A stretch of DNA of 64,000 nucleotides from Nemertoderma westbladi (lineage: Eukaryota; Xenacoelomorpha; Nemertodermatida; Nemertodermatidae), in the NCBI GenBank assembly GCA_032718475.1, contig JAUCBJ010002698.1, positions 1 to 64,000 of the forward strand. The letters run 5' to 3'. The notes below the pieces were generated by a model that was not told the origin of the DNA, ran no database searches, and saw only the letters and a program-made list of their open reading frames with translations. The position numbers were made by a program, and so were the translations under genes. This document shows positions 21,519 through 32,442 of this stretch, piece by piece. How positions within the stretch are numbered: position 1 is the first letter of the stretch; each line of letters begins with the position of its first letter.

Positions 21519-22359
21519 CGAGTGTTAGGGTGTTTACTGAGGCTAGTCTAGTGACTTGCCTCAGATTCACCAATGGCTTTGTTGGTCGGGGTGGAACATG
21601 AGAGTAGCCTCCAACTCCAGAATCCCTCTCCCCCTCACAATCTGGCCTCCCTGGTGACCCAGGGTTTGGGCCAGAAAGGTCATCAGGAAAGGGACTCAAA
21701 GAATTGTTTGCCGCTCTCTCTCCAGTAGGGGGTGAGAGAGGCAGCCGGTCAGGAGATAACTGACGCCTGTGAGGCCAATTGTGTCCAGTCATTCCACTGG
21801 CCTCTAGTGGCTGGACCTCCGCATTACTAATGTAATCCATAGTGGGGGCTGGGGGTGCTTTTTTGCCGAGTCAGCTCTCGGGGCAAAAACCACACCCTGG
21901 TTTGCCATTCCACAGGGTGGGTATCGCAGTGGAGTCAGATATGAGGCCCATCACCCATATCTACTCTCGCGCACATGACCCACCATTGGCTGTGCAGCTC
22001 ATCTGCTGGGTCATGCCCTGTACCCCTGCTGCCAGGTGCAGGTCGCAGTGAAGTGCACTCAGAGTGGACATGAGAACACTCTACTCCTGACCAGTCATTG
22101 GTAGATCACCATCTGCCTGGCCAGGCCATATACCCCTGCAGCATATGTATCCTGGATTATGTATCCTATGTATCCTGCATAAGTATATGGGTCCTTAATC
22201 CAGGACCAAGGGCGTCCTTATCCCAGAACGAAGGGGGTCCTAGTTACAGGACCAGATTTGCCCTAGTAAGAGGGTCTATGCAGCTACAGGTGGCACCTCC
22301 TTTATGCTGCATGGAGGTGGCAAGTTTTCTTGATCAATGACCTAGAATACCTGACCTGA
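21519..22359 (-). mobile_element. 5' fragment of the RTE-like LINE (copy 4)
   Basis: This 841-bp segment matches 58466-59265 on the same strand: GCAGCTACAGGTGGCACCTC near the 5' end, and the protein start MDYISNAEVQPLEASG at 21840. In the fuller copy this sequence is the leader and N-terminus of the LINE protein. Here the frame runs to ASVNTLTL and then breaks at about 21519. The rest of the LINE is absent on that side. This is unusual, because LINE insertion normally loses the 5' end, not the 3' end. Confidence 0.75.
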
Positions 22360-22381
22360 CCATAATCCTTTCGACCGTGAT

Positions 22382-23757
22382 ATGTCGAAGTTCGAACGGG
22401 AATCGGAGTTTAAAGCGCGCCAACGTCGCCGTGACACACATCGTTCCCGTTCGAAACAAACGGGGTCTGTCTCTGTAGTCAGGCTGCCGACAGCTTCAAT
22501 ACCACACAACAATCCTCTTCTTTGCATAGGGCTGTTCAATGCTAGATCAATTAACCAAAAAGCCGCAACAATCAAAGATTACATAGTCGACATGAAACTA
22601 GACATTCTGGCAGTTACTGAAACATGGCTGAAAGGGACTGCGGCGGATGATGTTACTACAAGTGAAATCATACCTAATGGTTATAAACTACAACACATGC
22701 CAAGAACACATACGATTGGAAGTGGTGTGGGATGTGTATACAATACCACGCTGAATTTGAACTGTAGCCGGGACGAGTCAGTGAAATATAAATCATTCGA
22801 ATATATTGAACTAACTATGTTATACATGGGGATATTATTCAGGTTCGTTATAATCTACCGTACCTGCCCCTCAAAGGAAAATGGACTAAATATTAATATT
22901 TTTAATGGATAATTCTGTGACATGATGCAGCGACTAGTTGTGTCCACTGGACGATTGATTATACTGGGTGATTTTAACTTCCAAGTTGACGATAAATGTG
23001 ATAGAGATGCTACGGCGTTTTTGGATCTGATTGGCTGTTTTGGATTAGAACAGTTAATAAATGAACCGACTCACTCGAGAGGTCACACACTGGACTTAGT
23101 ATTGACGCTCACGGACGACGATATGAAAGTTAAAGACATATTTGTGAGTGATATTGGCTTGTCGGACCATTACCTTGTAAAGTTTAATATCGACTTGGTG
23201 AAGCCCAAATGTCCGATAGCCAATATTTCATATAGGAAAACAAAGTCTATTAACATAATGAACTTAATTGGTGATATCGAAAATACAGCCCTTATCAAAA
23301 ATCCCAGCGATGACATCGAGGAATTGGTGAAACAATATACGGAGACCCTATCAAATGTACTTAACAAGCATGCCCCACTAGTACACAGTACCAAGGTTAA
23401 ACGACCCTCAGCACAATGGTACAATGATACAATTACATTGGAGAAAAAGAAAAGGCGACAACTTGAACGTCAATTCAGGAAATCCAAACTGAAAGTTGAT
23501 CAACTTGCGTACTGGGAGCAGTGTCAGGTTGTGTCAAATGCACTCAACTACGCAAAGCAACAATAATGTAAGGGAATAATAGAGTCGAATAAGGGAGATC
23601 AAAAGACACTATTCACTGTTCTCAATAAAATCTCATATCAAGAACGGAAGGCCAATCTCCCGAATTACGACAACGAGGAAGAGCTGGCTAAAAGATTTGC
23701 AACATATTTCGACCAGAAGATATGCATAATTCGTGATGAATTGATGATGAATGTATA
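22382..23757 (+). pseudogene. CR1/L2-like LINE: apurinic endonuclease domain
   Basis: The segment has FNARSINQKAATIKDYI (start of the exonuclease-endonuclease-phosphatase fold), LDILAVTETWL with the catalytic Glu, LIILGDFNFQVD (catalytic Asp and Asn, 22960) and VSDIGLSDHYLVKFN with the terminal Ser-Asp-His (23154). It is followed by a Lys/Arg-rich linker (LEKKKRRQLERQFRKSK). Two stops (22910-22912, 23564-23566) lie in an otherwise continuous frame. The enzyme would nick genomic DNA to start target-primed reverse transcription. Confidence 0.85.
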
Positions 23758-23805
23758 ATTCTCAGACAAGGGGGTTAACATGTACAGATACTGTAACCGG
23801 CGTGG

Positions 23806-24228
23806 CTCATATCGGTGTCGGAGCTGCTGGAGCGGTTCACCCAGGTGTCGGAGCGGCTGGAGCAGTTCACCCCGGTGTCGGAGCTGCTGGAGTGGTTCAC
23901 CCCAATGTCGGAGCTGTCGGAGCGGTTCACCCCAGTGTCGGAGCTGTCGAAGTGGTTAACCCTGATGTCGGAGCAGCCCGAGTGGTTCAACCCGGTGTCG
24001 GAGCTGCTGGAGCGGTTCACCCCGGTGTCGGAGCTGCTGGAGCGGTTCACCCCGGTGTCGGAGCTGCCGGAGCGGTTCACCCCAGTGTCGGAGCTGCTGG
24101 AGCGGTTCACCCCGGTGTTGGAGCTGCTGGAGCGGTTCACCCCTGTGCCGGAGCTGCTGGAGCGGTTCACCCTGGTGTCGGAGCGGTTCATCCCGGTGTC
24201 GGAGCAGTTCACCCCGGTGTCGCGGGGA
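23806..24228. repeat. 30-bp coding minisatellite inside the LINE
   Basis: About thirteen units of the type GTGTCGGAGCTGCTGGAGCG plus GTTCACCCCG, then two or three shortened 18-21 bp units. The 30-base period keeps the frame, so the plus-strand product reads GVGAAGAVHP over and over. Other frames and the opposite strand are open too. The array lies exactly between the endonuclease linker and the RT domain. Confidence 0.95.
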
Positions 24229-25895
24229 GAAGACTCAGCAAATTCAATGAGATAACGGCAGAGGAGGCAGACAAATTAATACGCGATTCAAGGACAAAAT
24301 CAAGTCCGCGGGATCTGCTACCGACATGGTTGCTGAAACTTTCAATCGCACCGCTACTTCTGGTTATAACGCTGATTATAAATATTTCGTTGTCCGCTGC
24401 AAAGATGCCAGGGTGTCTGAAAGAGGCTGTCCTCACACCTGTCCTAAAGAAGGCTAGGTTAAACATGGAATTCCTCAAGAATTTTCGACCAGTATCCAAT
24501 TTGCTATTCATATCAAAACTAGTAGAGAAAGTAGTGGGAAGTCAATTAATGCGTCACATGAACTTACACAAATTGGATATGCAAAGCGCTTACAAGAAAT
24601 ATCACGGTACTGAAACTGCATTATTAAATGTCATGGACGACATACTCACTGGCATCGATGGAGGATCAGTGTGTCTGCTCGTTGCTTTGGATCTTAGTGC
24701 GGCGTTCGACACTGTCGAACACAGCAAACTGCTCGATATTCTGGAACGTGAAATAGGGATTGATGGTTTGGCTCTAGAATGGTTCCGCTCATACCTATCG
24801 GAACGTTCGCAGCAGGTGCGCATTGGGGAATCGTATTCGAATAGTTTTGCACTCAAATACGGATTACCGCAGGGCTCTGTCCTTGGGCCACTACTATTCC
24901 GAATATACACCCGGTCTCTATCATCTGTCATTAAGCGGTATGGGTTGTATTACCATTTCTATGCTGATGATACGCAATTGTACATTGTTTTTAAACGAGA
25001 TGAGTTGACAAATGCCGTCGATATCTTGGAAAATTGCCTTAGAGATATACAACAGTGGATGCGTGAGTATTTCCTAAAGCTAAATACCGATAAAACAGAA
25101 ATTATTCTACTCCAATCAAGGTTCGGTCTGCAAGTTGATGCACCTGTTATTACAGTTGGTAACGATACTGTGGGATGCAGCACATCAGCACGAAACATTG
25201 GCCTTATAATAGACTCTCATTTAACACTCGTGAAACAAGTGGGGGTGATTGTTTGAGAATCATTTTTCCACCTTCGGCGCCTATCAAAGATAAAACGTTA
25301 CATGAGTAAAGAATGTCTACAGATTTTAATACACACGTTTATTTTAAGCAAAATTGACAATAACAACTCACTGTATTATGGACTACCAGGTACGGTGTTG
25401 AAGAGACTACAATATGTACAAAACTCGGCCGCTAGATTAGTTGCAGGGGTTAAGAAACGAGACCACATAACGCCAACCTTACGTGCACTTCACTGGTTAC
25501 CTGTATGTCGCCGAATAGAATACAAAATTGCGTTGATAACGTATAAATGTCTACACGGTATGGCGCCTGATTATTTGACGAAACGGCTGACCCCATACGC
25601 TCCTACTAGAAACTTACGGTCCAGTGAGCTAGAGTTGCTCCAACCCTCGCGCTATAGACTTACCCACTATGGCAAGAGGGCATTCTCCGTCGCTGCTCCC
25701 ACCATATGGAACTCACTGCCTGTGGAACTCCGACAAACCGTTACAATCGGAGCATTTAAGAAAAAGTTAAAAACGCATTATTTTAAATTGGAATATAACA
25801 ATGATAAATTTTTATACGCAATGCATTTTTTTTTTTTTTTAAACTCAATGTTCAATTTACTTTCAGTTTTATCACATACGTTGAATTTGTTTTAG
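24229..25895 (+). pseudogene. CR1/L2-like LINE: reverse transcriptase and C-terminal domain
   Basis: RT motifs in order: LTPVLKKA and NFRPVSNLLFISKLVEKVV, then VALDLSAAFDTVEHSKLL (first catalytic Asp), YGLPQGSVLGPLLF, YADDTQLYIVF (the catalytic pair, about 24960) and LNTDKTEIILLQ. After a TGA at 25254-25256 the same frame continues with the thumb and the CR1/L2-type C-terminus (VQNSAARLV, LHWLPVCRRIEYKIAL, SVAAPTIWNSLPVELR). It would copy the LINE RNA at the nicked target. It is inactive because of the stop. Confidence 0.9.
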
Positions 25896-26302
25896 ATAAC
25901 TCCGCCAGCGTTCTTTTTCAATCACCCTTTGCATTCATTAGTTTCAACTCGGCCAGCCCTTATGTTTGTTCTTAACCCAGATCTTGTCCGTTTTTTAATT
26001 AACGCATATTTTTTAATTCATTGAATGCTTTAAGTTGAAGCGCCTAGAATATATAGCCCATAGAATTACAGCATCTTGAATAGCATCGCCAATAACATTT
26101 TAACTTCAATTGATCGTTTTTAATCATGTTTTTAAGTTACAACCCATGTTTTTAGCTAACTGTTTAACGTAATTTAGTATTTAGTAAATTTGGTCTGTAT
26201 ATTGTGGTTGTATTGTGCAGTTCTGTTGTACCAAGCGCCTTGATCTACTGCACTTTTGTAAAGGCGCTATATAAATCATTATTATTATTATTATTATTAT
26301 AT

Positions 26303-26650
26303 TAATCCAACCAGGCACTATAGAACGTTGCAGGTGTCTCATTGGTTCTCCCGAGCTTTACACTTGAAGCCGCCTCCGATTTACAGGATATTGTTTTTTC
26401 CTTGAGGACCAGCCTGTTCACAATCTTGTGCTTTAGCATTCCCATGGAGAAAATAAGCATGGTGGACAGGACAGGCCATGACTTTATTGAGACGAATCTT
26501 AAATGAAACTGGCCTTGGAGATGCGGACAATCTCGCGAAAGGTATGGGGGATAGGGAGTTGTGGAGGTGCAACTTCGATGATAAGCCGGCATAGCATTCT
26601 TAATGAACGCTGCATTGGGCTTGCCAATTGTGGATTGCATTATGGTGACA
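26303..26650 (+). mobile_element. 5'-truncated 3' end of an RTE-like LINE (copy 5), diverged
   Basis: The stretch matches the C-terminal coding end of the LINE at 27656-28000 in opposite orientation: GGTGTCTCATTGGTTC, GAGGACCAGCC, AATAAGCATGGTGGACAG and GATAGGGAGTTGTGGAGGTG, ending near GCATAGCATTCTTAA. It is more diverged than the other copies, so it is probably older. It abuts the (ATT)n tail of the CR1/L2-like element. Confidence 0.8.
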
Positions 26651-27376
26651 AAATGTTTTTGTTAAGTTGGCATACCATCTCAATGTGCAGTTTCAATGCA
26701 GCAGGCCGATTATAGATAGATAGATGTACACTGTACAGTATACAAAGATATTGGTACTAAATTCGCAAAATTCAGGTTTTGGTTGTATGACATTGATAGT
26801 AGGCTCATTCGATGGGAAATTAGTCTGTGTAGACATCATCGAAACAATATTAGAATGAATCTTGAGATATTTCACAGAAATGTGTATCCCTGTTCAAGTC
26901 AACATTAATCATTTAATGAGATGTGCCATATATGTATTTTTCTCTATAAACATAGCTTCCGATTACCTCACATATTAAACAAGAGTCTCATTCGAAACGC
27001 CATCATTGATATAGTGGGTATAGAAAAGATCAACAGTAGAGTCAATATAGATCTTGACATATTTCACAAAATGTATAGACAGGTGCAATAGTTTGGTATG
27101 CTTGGGTCGAGTTGAGCAAGCAAAAAAGTTGTATTCAATACCTCAAGAAATTATCACTCAACTCTTGTTTTCATGATGTCTACCCCAACTAAATAGACTA
27201 TTGCGCTTCGAATGGGCCTTTTATGAAATACATACACCTATATGAAATACCAAAACTTGATGTTTGTACATTTATTGAAAATATATCCTTCTAAAGACTA
27301 GTAAAATTTTGAAACCCTAGGGGCTCATCTTCAAATTCCCACAACCTTAAAATATTGGCATCACATCGATTTTCGT
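26651..27376. other. Non-coding spacer
   Basis: AT-rich, with no supported gene. A weak internal repetition is visible: CTTGAGATATTTCACAGAAATGT (26863) resembles CTTGACATATTTCACAAAATGT (27053). Confidence 0.45.
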
Positions 27377-27526
27377 GATAATCGGCAACTTGTTAGAGGT
27401 CATGCATTGCGTTATGAAATTCCAAAATTTCAAGAAATAATTTAAAAGAAATTAATTTACTGACTAATATGGTGGAAAGAAGAAATAAGACTATTTCGTT
27501 TTCCAATAAAAACATGCTGCTTATTG
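27377..27526 (+). repeat. 150-bp repeat X, copy 1
   Basis: It starts GATAATCGGCAACTTG and ends CATGCTGCTTATTG, and is nearly identical to 59275-59424 with about seven differences. Both copies lie close to an RTE-like LINE piece: 130 bp from the 3' end of copy 1 here, and 10 bp from the 5' end of copy 3 there. Confidence 0.9.
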
Positions 27527-27655
27527 GACAAACACAGTGAACTGCAAAAGTAAACTGCGTTGTTGACAGGGGAAGCTGGAAAATAATACCATGGCAACGA
27601 TTCAGGAAACAATAAAGTAGCGGCGAAAGGGATAGAATAAAGTTTAGAAAAAAAA

Positions 27656-29131
27656 TACTACTACTAGGATCGGCATGCTGCATTGCAGCTGGATTTTTAA
27701 GAATGCTGTGCCGGCTTATCGACAAACTTGCACCGCCACAACTCCCTATCACCCATGACATTTGCTAGATCATCCGCATCTTCAAGGCCAGTGTCCTTTA
27801 AGATGCGTCTCAAGAAAGTCATGGGCTGTCCACCATGCTTATTCACTCCATGAGGCTGCCAAAGTACAAGATTATGCACTGGCTGGTCCTCACGGCGAAA
27901 GCAATGTCCTGCAAAGCGGAGGCGATTTTGTTCTAGTGTCAAGCTTGGGGGAACCAATGAGACACCTCCAATGTTATATAGTGTCTGGTTGGAGATGTGT
28001 GCATTGTACTTGACACAACGAACACGGCGTAGCATTCTTGTGAATGTGCCATCCAGAGATTTGGTGTCCTCAGCAGTTAGAGCCCAGCATGGACACCCGT
28101 AGAGGAGTACTGGAACTACTGCTGCTCTAAATAATCGAACCTTAAGTTTCCGATTAATTCTCGGTGACTTCCAAATCCTGGAAAGCCTATTCAAGGCTGC
28201 CCATGCCTTTCCCTTACGTATTCGAAGGTCCTCACCTGACTTCCGGATCCATGATCCCAGGTAACAGAAGTCGTCCACATGCTCAAGCATGCCATCCTTT
28301 GAGCTTATGCTCATCCGACCAGAGACTTGCTGAGGACTTTCAAAGTTAACTGTCAGAATTTTGGTCTTTCTGGAGTTAATAAAAATACCAACACTAGAAG
28401 CAGCATGTTCTAATGAGCTGAGGAGCCGTTGGGCTCCCTCTAATGATTCTGAGAGTACTCCTAAGTCATCAGCAAAGTCTAGATCAGTTACGTACTTGGC
28501 AGAATTTCCTCGACTTCTGGAGCCAGTAGGTGGAGTTATCATCACCCCATCATCATTATAATGATCTAAGGACATGCGTAGAACATAGTCAACCACAATA
28601 ATGAACAAGAATGGTGCAAGTGTGTCTCCCTGGATGACGCCCCATAACACTTCAAATGGTTCTGTGTCACCGTCAACAGTAGACACAAATGTTGTCGAAA
28701 CATCGTATACTAATCTGATTGCTGCAATAATTTCATCAGGGATCCCATATAATGAAAGTATGCTGAACATACGTGAGTGAGAGACTGAATCAAAGGCCTT
28801 GAAGAAGTCAACAAAGATAACAGCCAGATGCCTGTCTTTCTTTTTTGATAACTCTTCAATTATCCTTCTAAGTGCCAAAATGGGCTCCATGGTCCCACGA
28901 CCTTTACGGAACCCATTCTGATTTCCACGGAGCAGTCTCTCAATGGGATCCCTGATGCGATTTAATGGAATCCTATTGTATAGCTTTGCAGCAATCGAGT
29001 TCAATGAGATTCCCCGAAAAGAACCATAGAGTGTTAGGTTGCCCTTCTTGGGAACTGGCACCAACTTATTTGTTTTCATTTCTTGTGGGACTCTTGTTGT
29101 TCGGTACATGTCTACTATGATGGGGTAGATG
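27656..29131 (-). mobile_element. RTE-like LINE copy 1, RT to 3' end
   Basis: A continuous minus-strand frame encodes LVPVPKKGNLTLYGSFRGIS, VIFVDFFKAFDSVSHSRMF (first catalytic Asp), GVIQGDTLAPFLFIIVVDYV and LDFADDLGVLSES (catalytic pair, near 28480). Then come INSRKTKILTVN, DDFCYLGSWI, RLRFAGHCFRRE and the stop near 27702. The 3' terminus is a short TAGTAG repeat. It is truncated at 29131, where it was inserted into a THAP gene. Its 28 truncated-end bases (29104-29131) are the same 28 bases at which copy 3 stops. Confidence 0.9.
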
Positions 29132-29919
29132 TGTAGATGGGTCAGCCGTGTACTTTGGGCTACCTTTAGGTTTGGACAACTTTAAGGCCAACAGACTCCG
29201 AATAACTGAGTCAGATTCATCCTTTTTAGTCCGGCAGTAATTGAGTAGTTCGGAAATAACAGTTGTTGATGTTATTATACAGTTATGAGTTGCTCGCAAC
29301 CATGATGGTAGTGGAAGAGGGACACCCTCATAGGAAAGGTGAACATGAAGGTCGTCATCAATAGTGAGACATTCGTGTACCGAAGGAATGCCTAAACTAA
29401 AGATCAACCTAAAGATCAACACGGAATTCTCATTGACTTTTACCTCGTACTCCTCAAACTCAATCGACGCCTCTAAATACAACCGGATATCAGTAAGAGA
29501 CAAAACTCGAGTACTCTTACTGAACTCTTCCATCTCATCCCGCTGATACACTCGTTTCAAGGGTTTATTGCGTGACGGAGTTACTTGTTTTATAGAGGAT
29601 ACAGGGATACAGGCCGGGTATATCGAAGGAAACGCACCGGATTTTAGCGTTAAACGTTGGGCATTCCTGTTGATCCATTGATCCTCAAAATGTAAAATAC
29701 ACACCTTGTTGCCTTGGAGTGATCAGATGGGGCCCATGGCGATGTCACTGTGGCAGACGATGTCGTTGTACTGGCTCTATTTGACATAAACTGGATCCAG
29801 GGCCGGCACCGCACATCGGGTTGTTTCGGGAAACTAAACATTGAGGGAGTTACAGTTCCTGGCGAAGCTTCTGACGAATATCCCGACCTACACCCAACTA
29901 CGCAACACTTTCCAACCAT
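29132..29919 (-). pseudogene. THAP-domain protein, frameshifted and truncated
   Basis: From an ATG at 29917-29919 the protein begins MVGKCCVVGCRSGY, the first Cys pair of the C2CH THAP zinc finger, followed by MFSFPKQ and RPWIQFMSNR with the invariant Trp. Near 29704 the frame must shift by one base to reach VCILHFEDQWINR (Cys-x2-His) and the closing LKSGAFPSIYPA (the AVPTIF-like box). A C-terminal region resembling that of many invertebrate THAP proteins follows (SLTDIRLYLEAS, LGIPSVHECLTIDDDLHVH). THAP domains bind DNA and occur in P-element-type transposases and host regulators. The gene ends abruptly at the RTE-like LINE inserted at 29131. The frameshift lies in ACAAGG and could be a homopolymer error. 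Confidence 0.82.
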
Positions 29920-30802
29920 TATATATTTAGTTAAATACAGCAATATAAATTTAGCCTACTGGTAGTGTAATCAGGTAGGCCTAATAGAAGCCTAGCCTAT
30001 AACAAAGAGGCAAAGACGGACAGACTGACGGTCAGACAGTGGACGGAGTGTATATGTCGCCCAACTGATGCCAAACTGTTCTGTAGATATAGTAAGTAGG
30101 CTAGGCAGGTAGGTACGGCGGTACGGGCCCTGTTGAAAAGTTTTATTTCCTGCGCCGAACACGGCGCCTGGTGCAAAAAATCTTGCGCCGGATCAGTGCG
30201 AAGCCACGCCAGGTGGGGGTGGCCCGGTGCACAAAATCCTGCGCCGGCTCTGTGAAATGCTCAGCCAGGCTGCCTGGTGTAAAAAAAAGTATTAATAATT
30301 AGGCCTACCGATAATACAGTAATAATACAATAGGCAGATAGGCCCTAATACAGTAATAAAAATATTTCGACGCCGGCCACCGGCTGCGCCGACAGGCAGA
30401 GTGCAGCATCTCTATTACAGTATTATTGCTGTATGGCCAATACAGCATATTATTGCAAATTATGCAATAATAACACTAGGCCTACACAGAAATAATACAG
30501 TAATACATAATAGACTACAGGACCGAGGCTATCAGATACCGGTAACTACTGAACTAACTGACTAACAGTGAGTGACAGTACAGCAGTACAGTTGTAGGCA
30601 TAAAACATAATAAAGGACAGACAAGCGATAGCGTAGAGAACTCCTGATTTCTCTTTAATTAATTTCTTTATTTAACTAAGTTATTAGAAGCTTCTTGTAG
30701 GAAGTAATTAAGAAACAGCCATTATTTATAAAGAGAATCAAGTAGGCCCACTAAATTTTGTGGGCTGCTGCAGCATACCAGGTCGTATTATAATAGGTCA
30801 TG
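29920..30802. other. Non-coding region upstream of the THAP relic
   Basis: It contains a GC-rich stretch with two or three diverged tandem units of about 65 bp (TTTCCTGCGCCGAACACGGC at 30148, ATCCTGCGCCGGCTCTGTG at 30235), then AT-rich DNA with many AGGCCTA and AATACAGTAATA motifs. It may include the THAP promoter. No gene is seen. Confidence 0.45.
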
Positions 30803-32430
30803 GCGCAATTCTAATTTATTACGCAATGGGTCACACTAGTAACAGCCTAAATACCGTATTATTTTTGACCTAATCAGTAATTAATTATCATAAACCAAGA
30901 AATAGAAATCAATCAGGGGGAAAAAGGGCGCCTATCTAAGTATTCATGAATTTATCAGGCACACTTTAACAACACACCAATCAGCGTAACAATCAATAAT
31001 TAATACTTACCAATTTATAGTTCCTAATTAGGAGCTCGCTTGACAGCGCGATACTTACTGTAAGAATCTCAGGGATACTTTCTGTAAAAATCTCAGGATA
31101 GATTACACTGACTGACTGACTGACATACTGACTGATAATTATCTAGGTTAAGGCACTTCCTGCCTGGCGATTTTGATGAAATTTTGCAAGTACATTGCTT
31201 TGGTGGTTCATAATCGCGTTACAAAATTTCAGATCGATTCTATGTGTGGTATTCGATATATTTAGTTTTTTGTCATTGTTTTGTCGCGAAATTAAAAGCA
31301 ATGGTAAAATAACAGCTGGTGTTCATGATGAAATATGGCTTAATATGTTATACACAGTCATAGAAAAACGTGTTGGTTGCCAAGTTTTACTAGTAGGCTA
31401 TAAGGAAAGGCAATGTTTACTCACACATAAGCTGTTGGTTTCTAATGTATTACCCCATAAGCTGATTGCTCTCCCAGTGCTTCCTAAGGGTATATCTACA
31501 ATAAGGTTACTCACTCTGCTATGTTAGGGGGTGGATCAGGATAATAAATTTTAGTTACACAAAGCAGTGTGTTGTGTCCTATTGCAGTCGATACTCACTG
31601 TGGATTGCAAAATGTTTTATAGTTGACCTACACTATAATACAGTAGTTGCATGTATTTAAGGAGCCCGCTCTGGCCTACCGCCTAAGGAGTACCTATATT
31701 ACATATTCACATAAAATTCACTGGGAAGAGATATTCTGCTTGACGACGGGGTAATACCTATAGAAGGAAATTAAATTTGTTATTTGGCTCTATTCGTTGT
31801 TATTTATCTGGTTGTGCATCATGGGCATTTTTTATAAATATTCGGTAATCGCATTTTATATCTTGTAAACGTTCTTGATAATGAAATTATTTGCTTCATA
31901 TTATATTTTTGTTAGTGGTAGCTAAGTTGCATTTTTTATTATGTGGGGCGAGCCACAAAGTCAGCTAGCCTCACGCCTTGCAGTTTAGACAATTTTAGTT
32001 TACTTACTGCTGACTGACATAGTTCTTTGTAATAGTCTTGGCTAGGATTTTTCCCCCGGGCTCCTTCCAGCAAGCTTGCTGGCTTTCTAGCATACAATTC
32101 ACAATCAGCATTCAGCAATTCACGGTTCACAACTCGCAATCTACAGTTCACAGTGCAGTTCGCAATGTAAAGCACGAAGGCCTCTCCCATCCCGGGTACA
32201 TGCAGGCTTCCTAATTAACCCAATCCCTGTCCCCCTAACACTACAAAATAGAGACAAAATCTGGATCATCAGCCCCTTAATTACTGTACCAGCGAGCTGT
32301 CTTCTCTCTACACTGCCAACCTTCCAACCGCAACGGTGACCCCCTGCCAGCGTGCTGTCCTTTGAATCCTCCGCACTCCCTTCGTTGCTAACCCCCCGAT
32401 GCGCCCGCCGCGCCTACCGGTACCTTAGCC
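30803..32430 (+). repeat. Repeat R, copy 1, interrupted by a 1.07 kb insert
   Basis: 30803-31017 and 32092-32430 together (554 bp) match 53688-54244 almost base for base, from GCGCAATTCTAATTTATTAC to GCGCCTACCGGTACCTTAGCC. Copy 2 runs straight through at the point where copy 1 has the extra 31018-32091. R adjoins the truncated end of the BEL-B integrase through a short telomere-like stretch of CCTTAA units (32423-32446). R could be an LTR or another element; it lacks obvious TG...CA ends. Confidence 0.85.
31018..32091. mobile_element. 1.07 kb insert inside repeat R, unknown type
   Basis: It is present in copy 1 of R and absent from copy 2, so it inserted in copy 1 or was deleted from copy 2. 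It begins TAGGAGCTCGCTTGACAGC and ends GCTGGCTTTCTAGC. Inside are a GACTGACTGACTGAC run (31108-31125) and AT-rich DNA. There is no convincing coding sequence, inverted terminus or target-site duplication. Confidence 0.5.
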
Positions 32431-32442
32431 TTAACCTTAACC

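Larger units (their letters stand above)
22382..26302 (+). mobile_element. CR1/L2-like non-LTR retrotransposon, degenerate
   Basis: Endonuclease, reverse transcriptase and a 3' tail are present in order. The tail GGCGCTATATAAATCATT followed by (ATT)n (26262-26302) is the typical end of CR1/L2-type LINEs, which prime on short 3' repeats. At least three in-frame stops (22910, 23564, 25254) and a frameshift near 23757 make it dead. It lies directly downstream of the 5' fragment of a different LINE. Confidence 0.85.

Noticed and set aside
23775-24255. Genes read in the other two frames of the 30-bp minisatellite (LLERFTPVSE-type and NRSSSSDTGV-type)
   Set aside because: Both follow from the repeat period. 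The LINE frame explains the segment.
27393-27761. A 122-codon minus-strand gene downstream of LINE copy 1
   Set aside because: It is a read-out of LINE 3' sequence into repeat X, with no domain and an unconvincing start.
31018-32091. Helitron for the insert in repeat R
   Set aside because: There is no convincing 5' TC with 3' CTRR and subterminal hairpin at the junctions in either orientation.
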